From Oceanobacter sp045430275 (GTDB lineage: Bacteria; Pseudomonadota; Gammaproteobacteria; Pseudomonadales; Oceanobacteraceae), in contig JAILXU010000010.1 of the NCBI GenBank assembly GCA_045430275.1, positions 109,960-173,959 of the forward strand: a stretch of DNA of 64,000 nucleotides. Reading direction: 5' to 3'. Positions within the stretch are counted from its first letter, which is position 1; the number at the start of each line of letters is the position of its first letter. The notes beneath the pieces were generated by a model. The model was given only the letters and a program-made list of their open reading frames with translations. It ran no database searches and was not told the DNA's origin. A program made the translations under genes and the position numbers. Positions 50,667 through 58,716 of the stretch are shown here, piece by piece.

Positions 50667-51143
50667 CTACAGCAACGCCTGACAGCAGAAGTCCATGTCC
50701 TGGCGTTGTGCCAACAAGCGAAAAGCCGCCGCGTTATTATAGTCTCCAACATACACCAGAATACGTTTCCGGGACGCTGCATCCATTGTCATCAACGCCA
50801 ACTCCAGGCAATGCAACAGATAGGTATGACTGCTGCATACCGGCACCCAGGCTTCCGTCGGCGCTGCCAATGCATTGAGCACCTGAGCCACAAACGCACT
50901 GTTTTCGAACAGCGTGTCCGATGGATCAATGTGGATCAAGTGAATCGGGATATCGTCACAGCACACCGCCGGATAACGGGTTTGCAAGGCATAGCGAGCC
51001 AGAGGCAAGACGGAACGCTCAATACCCTGCTCGATGGCGGTCGCATGATCCTGATATAAATAATGTGACACGCATTGTGGAAAGCCCGACAGCATCCGGT
51101 GCTGCTGTTGTAGACACCGCATATCAATAGAAACAGATTCCAT
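50667..51143 (-). CDS. Unknown 158-residue protein
   Basis: No family recognised. The product is soluble, with His- and Cys-rich stretches (RCLQQQHRML, YPAVCCDDIPIHLIHIDPSD, VPVCSSHTYLLHCLEL, QDMDFCCQALL) and an alpha/beta pattern (RILVYVGDYNNAAAFRLLA near the end looks like a strand-loop-helix). ATG at 51143 has GGGAGG four bases upstream. It is surrounded by other short minus-strand genes with separate leaders. Confidence 0.55.
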   Translation of the reverse strand: MESVSIDMRCLQQQHRMLSGFPQCVSHYLYQDHATAIEQGIERSVLPLARYALQTRYPAVCCDDIPIHLIHIDPSDTLFENSAFVAQVLNALAAPTEAWVPVCSSHTYLLHCLELALMTMDAASRKRILVYVGDYNNAAAFRLLAQRQDMDFCCQALL

Positions 51144-51268
51144 TCGTCCTCCCAAGTGACTCCAGGTGTACTGAACACACCTTTTGCCTTTTCTAACAGC
51201 ATGATTAGTGCCACTTGTGAGTCATCGAGGCTTCCGAGCAGGTTTGGCCCTATTCGTCACACACAGGG

Positions 51269-51469
51269 TCACACCTCCATGACTTCGACGATGACGGTCT
51301 TGATCACAAAACCCAACATCCCCAGCCCCAGAGCAAAAAACAAAATAAACATCCCGAATTTGCCCGCATTGGAACGCTTGGCCAGATCATAAATAATAAA
51401 CATCATAAAACTGATCAGAACGGTGATGCCGATGGTCATCGCCAGGTTTTCAAATTCTTCGGTACTCAT
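51269..51469 (-). CDS. DUF2788 family small membrane protein
   Basis: The 66-residue product has two membrane helices (about residues 8-27 and 36-58) and the family pattern LAMTIGITVLISFMMFIIYDLAKRSNAGKFG, then ILFFALGLGMLGFVIKTVIVE. It matches the DUF2788 family of beta/gammaproteobacteria as I remember it; function unknown. ATG at 51469 is favoured over an upstream GTG two codons earlier. It is divergent from the LhgO-like gene. Confidence 0.82.
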   Translation of the reverse strand: MSTEEFENLAMTIGITVLISFMMFIIYDLAKRSNAGKFGMFILFFALGLGMLGFVIKTVIVEVMEV

Positions 51470-51569
51470 AATCACCCAATATCAATAGCCTGTTTTGCGC
51501 GCACAGGATACCAAGAGCATCAAGCGGCGGACAGCATTCACCTTTTACATCGTGCGGGAGCACAAGAAT

Positions 51570-52691
51570 ATGGACTTTGATCTCATGATCATTGGGGGCG
51601 GTGTCATTGGCATGGCCATCGCCCAACATTACGCCCCAACCCGGTCGGTTCTGCTGGTCGAGCAATACGCTCAATTTGGCCCGGAAACCAGCGCCCGTAA
51701 CAGTGAAGTGATTCATGCCGGTCTCTACTACCCGGAGGGTTCACTCAAGGAGTCCCTGTGCCTGCGCGGCAAACAGGCGCTCTATGATTTCTGTGAACAG
51801 TACGATGTTCCTCACAAGGCCATCGGCAAACTAATCGTCAGCCCAGTATCAGAACACCCCAAACTGTCCGCATTACAGCGTACTGCCGACCGCCTCGGTA
51901 TTCCCCTGCAACCCTTGAACCGTCAGGAACTGCTCGAACGAGAGCCTCTCGTACGTGCGGAGGCCGCCCTGTATTCCCCAACCACCGGCATCATCGACAG
52001 CCATCAATACCTGGCTCGACTGGAACAACAGGCCAGCCAGCATGGTGCGTTGCTGATGCAGCAAACCCGGTTTGTGCAAGCCAGCGTTCTTGATAACGGC
52101 TGGCGCGTCACTCTGGACACCAGCGATGGTCTAACGCATGTCAGAACCGCACAACTGATTAACGCGGCGGGTCTGAGTGCGCAGCGGATTGCTCATCGTA
52201 TGGGTCACACAGAGGAGACGCCTGAACTGTACCCGTGCCTGGGACAGTACTTTGCTTACCAGGGCAAGGCTCCATTTCGACACTTGGTGTACCCCTTGCC
52301 AGAACCCAACCTGGCCGGATTGGGCATTCATGCCACTCTGGATCTGGCAGGCGGCACCCGGTTTGGCCCGGATGCCCATTACCTGAATCACTGCCAGCGC
52401 GACTCACGCGATTACCCCTATCCGGTGAATGAGCGCCATCGGCGTGTCTTTGCCCACGCCATTCAAGGCTACTTCCCGAGCCTGGAATCCGACAGACTGC
52501 AGCCGGATTACTCAGGACTGAGACCCAAACTGCATCCCGCGCATCAGACAGCCGAAGATTTTATGTTCCTGCCCGGCCCTCGCAATCAGCCGCCTGCTCT
52601 GCATCTGTTAGGTATTGAAAGCCCCGGCCTGACGGCCTCCCTGGCGATTGCCCAACACACCCGGAAAATACTGCAACGGCACTTCACTTAA
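51570..52691 (+). CDS. LhgO-like FAD-dependent oxidoreductase
   Basis: A DAO-family flavoenzyme most like L-2-hydroxyglutarate oxidase/dehydrogenase. The 373-residue product starts with the Rossmann motif IIGGGVIGMAIAQ (residues 8-20), followed by the typical SARNSEVIHAGLYYPEGSLK block, and ends with the second FAD contact region LGIESPGLTASLAIAQ. ATG at 51570 has GGGAG about ten bases upstream. Related proteins act on other alpha-hydroxy acids or glycine-type substrates, so the substrate is not certain. Confidence 0.85.
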   Translation: MDFDLMIIGGGVIGMAIAQHYAPTRSVLLVEQYAQFGPETSARNSEVIHAGLYYPEGSLKESLCLRGKQALYDFCEQYDVPHKAIGKLIVSPVSEHPKLSALQRTADRLGIPLQPLNRQELLEREPLVRAEAALYSPTTGIIDSHQYLARLEQQASQHGALLMQQTRFVQASVLDNGWRVTLDTSDGLTHVRTAQLINAAGLSAQRIAHRMGHTEETPELYPCLGQYFAYQGKAPFRHLVYPLPEPNLAGLGIHATLDLAGGTRFGPDAHYLNHCQRDSRDYPYPVNERHRRVFAHAIQGYFPSLESDRLQPDYSGLRPKLHPAHQTAEDFMFLPGPRNQPPALHLLGIESPGLTASLAIAQHTRKILQRHFT

Positions 52692-52746
52692 CTGTCACTG
52701 GCCTGCAAGCGAACTGTCACAGAGCCACTGCAGAGTTGACTGTCAC
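52691..52746 (+). repeat. Three ACTGTCAC direct repeats upstream of the GT4/PAP2 genes
   Basis: ACTGTCAC occurs at 52691-52698, 52713-52720 and 52739-52746, spaced 22 and 26 bases apart (roughly two helical turns), just before the GT4 gene at 52768. Such phased repeats are typical of activator or repressor sites. A related AGTGTCAC lies upstream of the paralogous GT4 (minus strand, 48699-48706). Confidence 0.6.
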
Positions 52747-52767
52747 ACTTAGCACCGACAGACGACC

Positions 52768-53955
52768 ATGAGCCAGGCACTTACACGCGTCACCATAGTG
52801 ACAGAAACCTTTGCCCCGGAAATTAACGGTGTTGCGCACACCCTGGGACAACTGGTGAATGGCTTACGCCAAGCGGGTATTCATGTTCAAGTCATCCGCC
52901 CGCGCCAGGGCCGACAGGATCTCAACCGGCGGGAGGATAATCTGGACATCATTACGGTGCCCGGCCTCCCGCTTCCCGGTTATTCCGGGCTGCATTTTGG
53001 ATTACCACTGACAGGCCGGATTGCCAGCGCTCTGGCCCAGTTCCAACCTCAAGCTATGTACGTTGCTACAGAAGGCCCCATGGGCCTGGCAGCCATCAAA
53101 GCTGCGCATCGGCATCAGGTGCCGGTACTGAGCGGCTTTCACACCAACTTCCATCAGTATATTCGCCACTATCGCCTGGGCAGTCTGGAAAAGCTGGCGT
53201 ATCGCTACCTGCGCTACTTCCACAATCGCACTAACGGTACGCTGGTGCCCACGCGCATTCAGCGAGACGAACTGACGCAACACGGCTTTCACAATGTTCA
53301 GGTGCTGGCCCGAGGCGTCGATAGCAGCACTTTTTCTCCACAACATCGCCAGATTGGTCTGCGCCAGCAGTGGGGTGTTGAAGATACGGATCTGGTGTTG
53401 TTGTACGTTGGCCGAATAGCGAGCGAGAAAAATCTGGATCTGGCTTTGGCTACTTACCTGCGCCTTCAAGCCAGCGACGAACGCATCAAAATGGTACTGG
53501 TTGGAGATGGGCCAGAATTGGCCACCATTCGAAGCCAACATCCCGAAATCATTTGTTGCGGCATGAAACGAGGGCAGGAACTCGCCCAGCATTACGCCAG
53601 TGGTGACATTTTCCTGTTTCCCAGCAAAACCGATACGTTTGGCAACGTTGTCACCGAAGCCATGGCCAGTGGCCTGGCGGTCATCAGTTTTGACTACGCA
53701 GCTGCCCACGAGCACATCACTACCGGTCGTAATGGCATGCTGGCTCCGTTCGATGAGGACGACGCCTTTATGCAGCACGCCGAAACCCTTTCTGATAGCC
53801 CTAACCTTTTAAAACGCATTCGCCAGGAAGCTCGCAGCCATTCAGAAGGCATCTCCTGGGACAGCATTGTTGAAGCATTTATCCAGCGCCTTGAAGGCGC
53901 CCGGAATGAGGGAATTCCTGATGACAACTGCAAAGACAGCACTCCTCTTCAGTAA
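52768..53955 (+). CDS. GT4 glycosyltransferase, MgtA-like (second copy)
   Basis: A 395-residue GT-B enzyme paralogous to the one at 47490. Matching motifs are IVTETFAPEINGVAHTL, GFHTNFHQYIRHYRLG, VGRIASEKN and VGDGPELATI. In the E-x7-E nucleotide-sugar motif the first Glu is Asp (SKTDTFGNVVTEAMASG), a tolerated change in some GT4 enzymes. A PAP2 phosphatase gene overlaps its 3' end by 35 bases, suggesting a joint role in making or recycling a glycolipid carrier. Donor and acceptor are unknown. Confidence 0.88.
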   Translation: MSQALTRVTIVTETFAPEINGVAHTLGQLVNGLRQAGIHVQVIRPRQGRQDLNRREDNLDIITVPGLPLPGYSGLHFGLPLTGRIASALAQFQPQAMYVATEGPMGLAAIKAAHRHQVPVLSGFHTNFHQYIRHYRLGSLEKLAYRYLRYFHNRTNGTLVPTRIQRDELTQHGFHNVQVLARGVDSSTFSPQHRQIGLRQQWGVEDTDLVLLYVGRIASEKNLDLALATYLRLQASDERIKMVLVGDGPELATIRSQHPEIICCGMKRGQELAQHYASGDIFLFPSKTDTFGNVVTEAMASGLAVISFDYAAAHEHITTGRNGMLAPFDEDDAFMQHAETLSDSPNLLKRIRQEARSHSEGISWDSIVEAFIQRLEGARNEGIPDDNCKDSTPLQ

Positions 53956-54490
53956 AGCCGACCGCCTGGAAATCAGTGTCTGCCAACACATGAACCGGAT
54001 GGGCCATAACCGCCAGGTTCGCTTGTTTTTCAAAGGCATCAGCCGCCTGGGTGACGGAGTGTTCTGGTACATTCTCGGGGCACTGCTACCCATCATGCAC
54101 GGCATCGAAGGACTGGCGGCTTTACTGCACATTGCCGCCGTTGGACTTGTGTGTCTGGGTATTTACAGTCAGCTTAAAAATCGCCTGGTTCGCCAACGTC
54201 CCTTTATCTCTTTTGAAGCGATTCAGGCTCACACAGCACCTTTGGACCTGTACAGCTTCCCATCCGGCCACACCATGAATGCCGTCAACTTTGCCGTGCT
54301 GTTCTGCTTTTTTGTACCGGCACTGGCCTGGTTGCTGGTGCCTTTTGCCGTTCTGGTCGGCCTGTCTCGCGTCATTCTGGGTATGCACTACCCTACGGAT
54401 GTTTTGGTTGGAGCCGGTCTTGGCTTACTGCTTGGTAACGTATCCTTACTGCTTTGGCCAGCTGGCATGTTCGCTTTTATTGCACAGTAG
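53921..54490 (+). CDS. PAP2-family membrane phosphatase
   Basis: A 189-residue membrane protein of the PAP2/undecaprenyl-pyrophosphatase (BacA-independent, PgpB-like) superfamily. The three phosphatase motifs are present: KNRLVRQRP (K-x6-RP), PSGH in FPSGHTMN, and SRVILGMHYPTDVL (SR-x5-H-x3-D). About five membrane helices. The start at 53921 is supported by GAGGG ten bases upstream and lies inside the GT4 gene. Probable substrates are lipid phosphates such as undecaprenyl pyrophosphate or phosphatidate. Confidence 0.88.
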   Translation: MTTAKTALLFSKADRLEISVCQHMNRMGHNRQVRLFFKGISRLGDGVFWYILGALLPIMHGIEGLAALLHIAAVGLVCLGIYSQLKNRLVRQRPFISFEAIQAHTAPLDLYSFPSGHTMNAVNFAVLFCFFVPALAWLLVPFAVLVGLSRVILGMHYPTDVLVGAGLGLLLGNVSLLLWPAGMFAFIAQ

Positions 54491-54500
54491 TTCACCCATC

Positions 54501-54520
54501 GGGCTCTGGTTTCAGAGCCC
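54501..54520 (+). terminator. Terminator after the PAP2 gene
   Basis: GGGCTCTG (54501-54508) pairs perfectly with CAGAGCCC (54513-54520) around a GTTT loop, ten bases past the stop codon. A short TTCC and then a T-containing tail follow, so it is a reasonable rho-independent terminator. Confidence 0.75.
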
Positions 54521-54686
54521 TTCCGGCTTAACTTTGTTCAACTTTCCTCACTCTCCGCTCCCTTCAAACCCCGGTTCAGTCCTCCCATCCATCCCCCAGC
54601 CCACCCCTCGTCAATGCCACCATAAATGGCTGTGACTTTGCAGGAACCCGGTGTTAGCCTTCCAGCAACAACTGAAGGAGACACAC

Positions 54687-55055
54687 GTGACCCGTTTCGA
54701 ACTCGCACACCAGAACCTGATTGCCTCACTTGAAAGCCAGAACCACGCATTCAGTGCCACACTGGCTTTTATCGATGAATGGTATGAGTTCACACCCAGT
54801 GGTTTTCAAAATGGCCCGGTACGTAATGAAAACCATGAGAATCAGAGCAGCGGCAAGCTGCTTGCACTGGCCGAACAACTGCAACTGAGCCACCAGCAAC
54901 TGCTATATTGTTTTGGAGAACATTACCGCAACGTGCTCGCAACCCCCGATGCAGACAACCACTTTAATCTGCGTTATCTGGTGGCTAACGACACACCAGA
55001 TGTCCAGTTTGATCATTTTCCGCTGACACCCAAGGCAGGTATCCATGACGACTGA
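54687..55055 (+). CDS. HopJ-family protein
   Basis: The 122-residue product fits the HopJ family: WYEFTPSGFQNGPVRNE, NQSSGKLLALAEQLQLSHQQLLYCFGEHYRNVL, then NHFNLRYLVAND. HopJ was first listed as a plant-pathogen type III effector, but homologues are widespread in non-pathogens and the role is unknown. GTG at 54687 is the likely start, with AAGGAG six bases upstream. It overlaps minC by 11 bases, so it is probably an ordinary chromosomal gene linked to the min operon. Confidence 0.85.
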   Translation: MTRFELAHQNLIASLESQNHAFSATLAFIDEWYEFTPSGFQNGPVRNENHENQSSGKLLALAEQLQLSHQQLLYCFGEHYRNVLATPDADNHFNLRYLVANDTPDVQFDHFPLTPKAGIHDD

Positions 55056-55740
55056 TGACCTCACGCTGAAAACCAGCTTGCTGCCTCTCAGTACGCTGAC
55101 GCTGGGAAATACGTCTGCCGAAGCATTAACCGCCAAATTGGCAGAAAAACGTGCAGCAGCTCCCGGTTTGTTCTCTCGCTTTCCCTGTATCCTTGCGTTG
55201 CCTGAACGAACGAAGACCACCTTGTCCCTGTCAGATATCCGCCAGATCTGTGAAGAGCATGGCATTCTGATTATTGGTGTTTCTGGTCATCTGGCTGGCT
55301 GGGAAGCAGAAATAACACGGCACCACCTGGCCGATTTTTCAGACACGGCCCAGCTTCCCGGCAAGACAGAAGCCCCACAGAAAGAACCGGAACTTCCCGA
55401 AGAGCCAGCGGAACGTGCATTGAAAATCCATCAAGGTAACGTTCGTTCTGGACAGCAGCTATACTCTCAGGGAGATCTGATTTTGATGGGTAATGTCAGT
55501 GCCGGAGCAGAACTGATCGCAGCAGGTGATGTGCATGTTTACGGACATATTCGGGGACGGGTTCTGGCGGGCACCCCGGATAACAAATCAGCCGTCATCA
55601 GTTGCCAGCACTTCGATGCAGAACTGGTGTCTATTGGTGGAACTTACCAGCTCTTTGACACTCAGGAGTGTCAACAACATCAAGGCGACACACTGATACA
55701 ACTGCAAGAAAACCGCCTGACGTACACCCATCACCAATAA
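55045..55740 (+). CDS. minC: Septum-site inhibitor MinC
   Basis: MinC blocks FtsZ assembly away from midcell, recruited to the membrane by MinD. The 231-residue product has an N-terminal FtsZ-binding domain (about residues 5-100), a Pro/Glu-rich linker (EAPQKEPELPEEPAE) and a C-terminal beta-helix domain with HQGNVRSGQQLYSQGDLILMG and VHVYGHIRGRVLAG, the MinD-binding face. Start lies 11 bases inside the HopJ gene. Confidence 0.95.
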   Translation: MTTDDLTLKTSLLPLSTLTLGNTSAEALTAKLAEKRAAAPGLFSRFPCILALPERTKTTLSLSDIRQICEEHGILIIGVSGHLAGWEAEITRHHLADFSDTAQLPGKTEAPQKEPELPEEPAERALKIHQGNVRSGQQLYSQGDLILMGNVSAGAELIAAGDVHVYGHIRGRVLAGTPDNKSAVISCQHFDAELVSIGGTYQLFDTQECQQHQGDTLIQLQENRLTYTHHQ

Positions 55741-55767
55741 GCCCTTTGTTATTCAGGAAAAAAGACC

Positions 55768-56574
55768 TTGGCTAAAATTATCGTAGTGACATCCGGCAAG
55801 GGTGGAGTCGGAAAAACCACAACCAGCGCAGCCTTTGCAGCCGCTCTTGCCATGCAAGGGCACAGGACGGTTGTGATCGACTTTGATGTGGGTCTGCGCA
55901 ACCTGGATCTGGTCATGGGCTGTGAACGCCGGGTCGTGTACGACTTTGTTAACGTGATTCAAGCCGAAGCCTCATTGAGCCAGGCTCTGATCAAGGACAA
56001 ACGTCTGGACAATCTCTTTATCCTGCCTGCCTCACAAACCCGTGATAAGGAAGCGCTGACGCACGATGGTGTTGAGCGCATTCTGAATGAGCTGGCCAAC
56101 GACTTTGATTACATCGTTTGTGACTCTCCAGCCGGTATTGAACACGGTGCCCAGATGGCGCTGTACTTCGCAGAAGAAGCCATCATTGTCACCAACCCGG
56201 AAGTCTCTTCCGTGCGTGATTCTGACCGCATTATTGGCATTCTCCAGAGCAAATCTCGTATGGCTGAAAACGGCAAGAGCGTCAAAGAGCACTTGCTGAT
56301 CACCCGTTTCAGTCCGGAACGTGCCGAGAAAGGTGAAATGCTATCTGTTGAGGATGTCGGTGACATTCTGGCGGTACCGCTGCTGGGGATCATTCCGGAA
56401 TCAGAAGCCGTACTCAAGGCATCCAATCAGGGAATCCCGGTTGTACATGATGAACACAGTGATGCAGGACAAGCGTATCTTGATATGGCCGCGCGCTATC
56501 AGGGTGAAGATCGTCCTCATCGTTTTCTTGACATTCAGAAGAAAGGATTCCTCCAACGCGTGTTCGGGGGCTAA
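55768..56574 (+). CDS. minD: Septum-site ATPase MinD
   Basis: MinD is the membrane-associated ATPase driving Min oscillation. The 268-residue product has the deviant Walker A KGGVGKTTT (residues 11-19), the VVIDFDVGLRNLD Walker A-prime/switch region, and a C-terminal amphipathic membrane-targeting helix (KKGFLQRVFGG). The start is TTG at 55768, giving MAKIIVVTSGKGG; AGGAAA lies upstream and no in-frame ATG fits. A TTG start may keep MinD level low relative to MinE. Confidence 0.97.
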   Translation: MAKIIVVTSGKGGVGKTTTSAAFAAALAMQGHRTVVIDFDVGLRNLDLVMGCERRVVYDFVNVIQAEASLSQALIKDKRLDNLFILPASQTRDKEALTHDGVERILNELANDFDYIVCDSPAGIEHGAQMALYFAEEAIIVTNPEVSSVRDSDRIIGILQSKSRMAENGKSVKEHLLITRFSPERAEKGEMLSVEDVGDILAVPLLGIIPESEAVLKASNQGIPVVHDEHSDAGQAYLDMAARYQGEDRPHRFLDIQKKGFLQRVFGG

Positions 56575-56576
56575 AC

Positions 56577-56831
56577 ATGAGCTTGATGGATATTTTTCGC
56601 AAAGAATCAACGTCTTCCGCCAGCGTCGCAAAAGAACGCTTGCGGGTGCTGGTTGCACACGACCGATTGCAAACCAATGGGCCAGATTACCTGCCTCAAC
56701 TGGAGCAGGAGATCATGGCGGTGATTCGCAAGTACGTTCCGGTGCAGGAGGATGACATTACTGTGCAACTGGAAAATCAGGGCAAGACGTCCATTCTGGA
56801 GCTTAACGTGACCCTCCCTGGCGCACGTTAA
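56577..56831 (+). CDS. minE: Cell division topological specificity factor MinE
   Basis: MinE stimulates MinD ATPase and limits MinCD to the poles. The 84-residue product has the anti-MinCD helix (SVAKERLRVLVAHDRL, about residues 17-32) and the C-terminal topological domain (LPQLEQEIMAVIRKYVPVQED and VQLENQGKTSILELNVTLP). It starts two bases after the minD stop. Confidence 0.97.
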   Translation: MSLMDIFRKESTSSASVAKERLRVLVAHDRLQTNGPDYLPQLEQEIMAVIRKYVPVQEDDITVQLENQGKTSILELNVTLPGAR

Positions 56832-56843
56832 TCGTTCCTGGCT

Positions 56844-56872
56844 CTGGGTTACTGTTCAGCACAGCAACCCAG
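56844..56872. terminator. Hairpin between minE and the AcuI-like gene
   Basis: CTGGGTTACTG (56844-56854) pairs with CAGCAACCCAG (56862-56872) with one mismatch and a seven-base loop, in the 51-base gap between convergent genes. The following sequence TGGCATGTATTTATT is only moderately T-rich. Confidence 0.55.
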
Positions 56873-56882
56873 TGGCATGTAT

Positions 56883-57866
56883 TTATTCACCAATATTGAC
56901 GACCACCCGACCCCGAACTTCGCCAGCCATCAAGCGGTGTGCGGCATCAATGGCTTCATCCAGCGCCACTTCATGGGCAATACCGCCAAACCAACGGTCA
57001 TCCTTCAATTCGGCCAGACGCGCCCAGGCTTCCAGACGGTCGGCCTTGGAACGCATCACACTGTCCACACCCGCCAACGTCACGCCACGCAGAATAAATG
57101 GCATCACCGTCGCTTTCAGATCCGCTCCCTGAGCCAGACCACAAGCCGCCACGGCACCACCATAACGGACTGAGGCCAAAACATTGGCCAGAGTATGGCT
57201 ACCCACCGAATCAACCGCACCGGCCCAGCGTTCTTTCTGGAAGGGTTTACCCGGCTCCGATAACTGGGCACGATCCATCACCTCTGCTGCCCCCAAAGAC
57301 TTCAGATAGGCTTCTTCTTCCATACGTCCGGTGGAAGCCACCACGGTATATCCCAATTTGGCCAACAGACTGATGGCAAAACTGCCTACGCCGCCATTGG
57401 CTCCCGTCACCAGAATCTCACCTTTATCCGGCGTCACACCTTGCTTCTCCAGTGCAATCACACACAGCATGGCCGTATAGCCAGCCGTACCGATGGACAT
57501 GGCTTCCTGTGGGGAGATGCCTTCTGGCAGGGGAATCAGCCAATCGGACTTCAGAGACGCTTTTTCAGCCAAACCACCCCAATGCACTTCACCGACACCA
57601 AAACCGTTCAGCAACGCCAGATCACCGGTCTTGTATTCATCTGACTCACTGGCAGTGACCCGGCCCACCAGATCAATCCCCGGCACCATGGGAAAACGTC
57701 GCACGACAGGGCCTTTGCCCGTAATCGCCAGTCCATCCTTGTAGTTCAACGTAGAACAGAGGACATCTAACTGAACGTCGCCTTCTGGTAATTGATCTTC
57801 TGTAACCTCAGCCAGTGCCGTTTGGTAGCCAGAATCGTCTTTATTAATGACCAATGCCTTAAACAT
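56883..57866 (-). CDS. acuI: Acrylyl-CoA reductase-type MDR oxidoreductase (AcuI/YhdH)
   Basis: A zinc-free medium-chain dehydrogenase of the YhdH/AcuI group; characterised members reduce acryloyl-CoA to propionyl-CoA with NADPH, detoxifying acrylate from DMSP or 3-hydroxypropionate. The 327-residue product starts MFKALVINKDDSGYQTAL, has LNYKDGLAITGKGPVVRRFPMVPGIDLVG in part, and the NADPH Rossmann region VTGANGGVGSFAISLLAKLGY. GAGG precedes the ATG at 57866. A TetR gene lies immediately upstream on the same strand, as in acuR-acuI pairs. Confidence 0.88.
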   Translation of the reverse strand: MFKALVINKDDSGYQTALAEVTEDQLPEGDVQLDVLCSTLNYKDGLAITGKGPVVRRFPMVPGIDLVGRVTASESDEYKTGDLALLNGFGVGEVHWGGLAEKASLKSDWLIPLPEGISPQEAMSIGTAGYTAMLCVIALEKQGVTPDKGEILVTGANGGVGSFAISLLAKLGYTVVASTGRMEEEAYLKSLGAAEVMDRAQLSEPGKPFQKERWAGAVDSVGSHTLANVLASVRYGGAVAACGLAQGADLKATVMPFILRGVTLAGVDSVMRSKADRLEAWARLAELKDDRWFGGIAHEVALDEAIDAAHRLMAGEVRGRVVVNIGE

Positions 57867-57920
57867 AACCGTGCCTCTTTTCTGATCGGTGAATACGTCA
57901 AATTCAAACATCCAGAATAA

Positions 57921-57939
57921 TATAGACCGATCGATTATA
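57921..57939. promoter_or_regulatory. Candidate operator between the TetR and AcuI-like genes
   Basis: The sequence TATAGACCGATCGATTATA lies in the 90-base gap between the two genes. It is centred on a CGATCG palindrome with partly symmetric AT-rich flanks. TetR-family operators often look like this, but the symmetry is imperfect and the call rests on position. Confidence 0.35.
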
Positions 57940-57956
57940 AATATCCAAAAAAATCT

Positions 57957-58583
57957 TCAGACCTGTATCAATTGCCTGAATCCTCGATAAAACGCCTGCA
58001 TTGGTTCACTGCTGCCAACCAGCCTGGCACGCATCACAGCACCTTCCCAGCCAATCCAGAAAAAACGGGCCAGTGCCTGACAATCCAGGCCGTCTGAAAG
58101 CTCACGATCCTGACAAGCCGCTTCCAAGCAATCCGCCACCAGTTGCTCCCAGCGGGTAAAAATATCATCCAGTTGCTGACCAAAGCCTTCCGGCAGCACA
58201 ACCACTTCCTGAGCCAGATTACCGACCAGGCAACCGCGCCGAAACTGGTGTTTTTCCATCCCCTGAATTGACCGCTCCACAAAGTCTGTCAGGCGCGCCA
58301 TCGGCGACAGGTTTGCCTGATACAAGCTGGTTTTCAGGCGATGCTGAAAATAGTCGTCGTAGCTTTCCAGAACGGCCTTGGCAAAGGCTTCTTTGCTATC
58401 AAAGTAATAATAGAAAGACCCTTTGGGAACACCTGCTTTTTTCAGTATCTGTTCCAGACCGGTTGAGACATAGCCCTGCTCGGTCAACAATTCCAAACCA
58501 GCTCTGACCAGCAACTGACGAGTGTCTTCATGAGACTGAGGATTTTTGCGAGGGCGTCCACGACGCTTGACCGGGTGAGTCAT
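57957..58583 (-). CDS. TetR/AcrR-family regulator (AcuR-like)
   Basis: The 208-residue protein has a basic N-terminal arm (KRRGRPRKNPQ), a TetR HTH (RAGLELLTEQGYVSTGLEQILKKAGVPKGSFYYYF, about residues 26-60) and a ligand-binding C-terminal half. The N-terminal sequence and the pairing with an AcuI-like reductase suggest an acrylate- or electrophile-responsive repressor. It probably controls both genes from the gap between them. Ligand assignment is inference. Confidence 0.85.
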   Translation of the reverse strand: MTHPVKRRGRPRKNPQSHEDTRQLLVRAGLELLTEQGYVSTGLEQILKKAGVPKGSFYYYFDSKEAFAKAVLESYDDYFQHRLKTSLYQANLSPMARLTDFVERSIQGMEKHQFRRGCLVGNLAQEVVVLPEGFGQQLDDIFTRWEQLVADCLEAACQDRELSDGLDCQALARFFWIGWEGAVMRARLVGSSEPMQAFYRGFRQLIQV

Positions 58584-58651
58584 GCAGGATTTTACCGAGA
58601 TAAAAGAGGCAGATTACTGAAACCCTGACAGACCGGCAAGGCAGAAAAACA

Positions 58652-58684
58652 AAAACGCCAACCCCGCTAGGAGGCTGGCGTTTT
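58652..58684 (-). terminator. Rho-independent terminator of the TonB operon
   Basis: On the minus strand AAAACGCCA pairs with TGGCGTTTT (58676-58684 with 58652-58660), with further pairing possible in the loop, and is followed by TTTTTGTTTTTC. It lies 33 bases after the stop of the last operon gene. Confidence 0.88.
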
Positions 58685-58716
58685 CAAACCAGAGACAAGA
58701 TCTGAAAGATCAGGCC

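Noticed and set aside
54687..55055. HopJ-family gene as evidence of a type III secretion system
   Set aside because: No secretion genes are near, the gene is coupled to minC, and HopJ homologues are common in non-pathogens.
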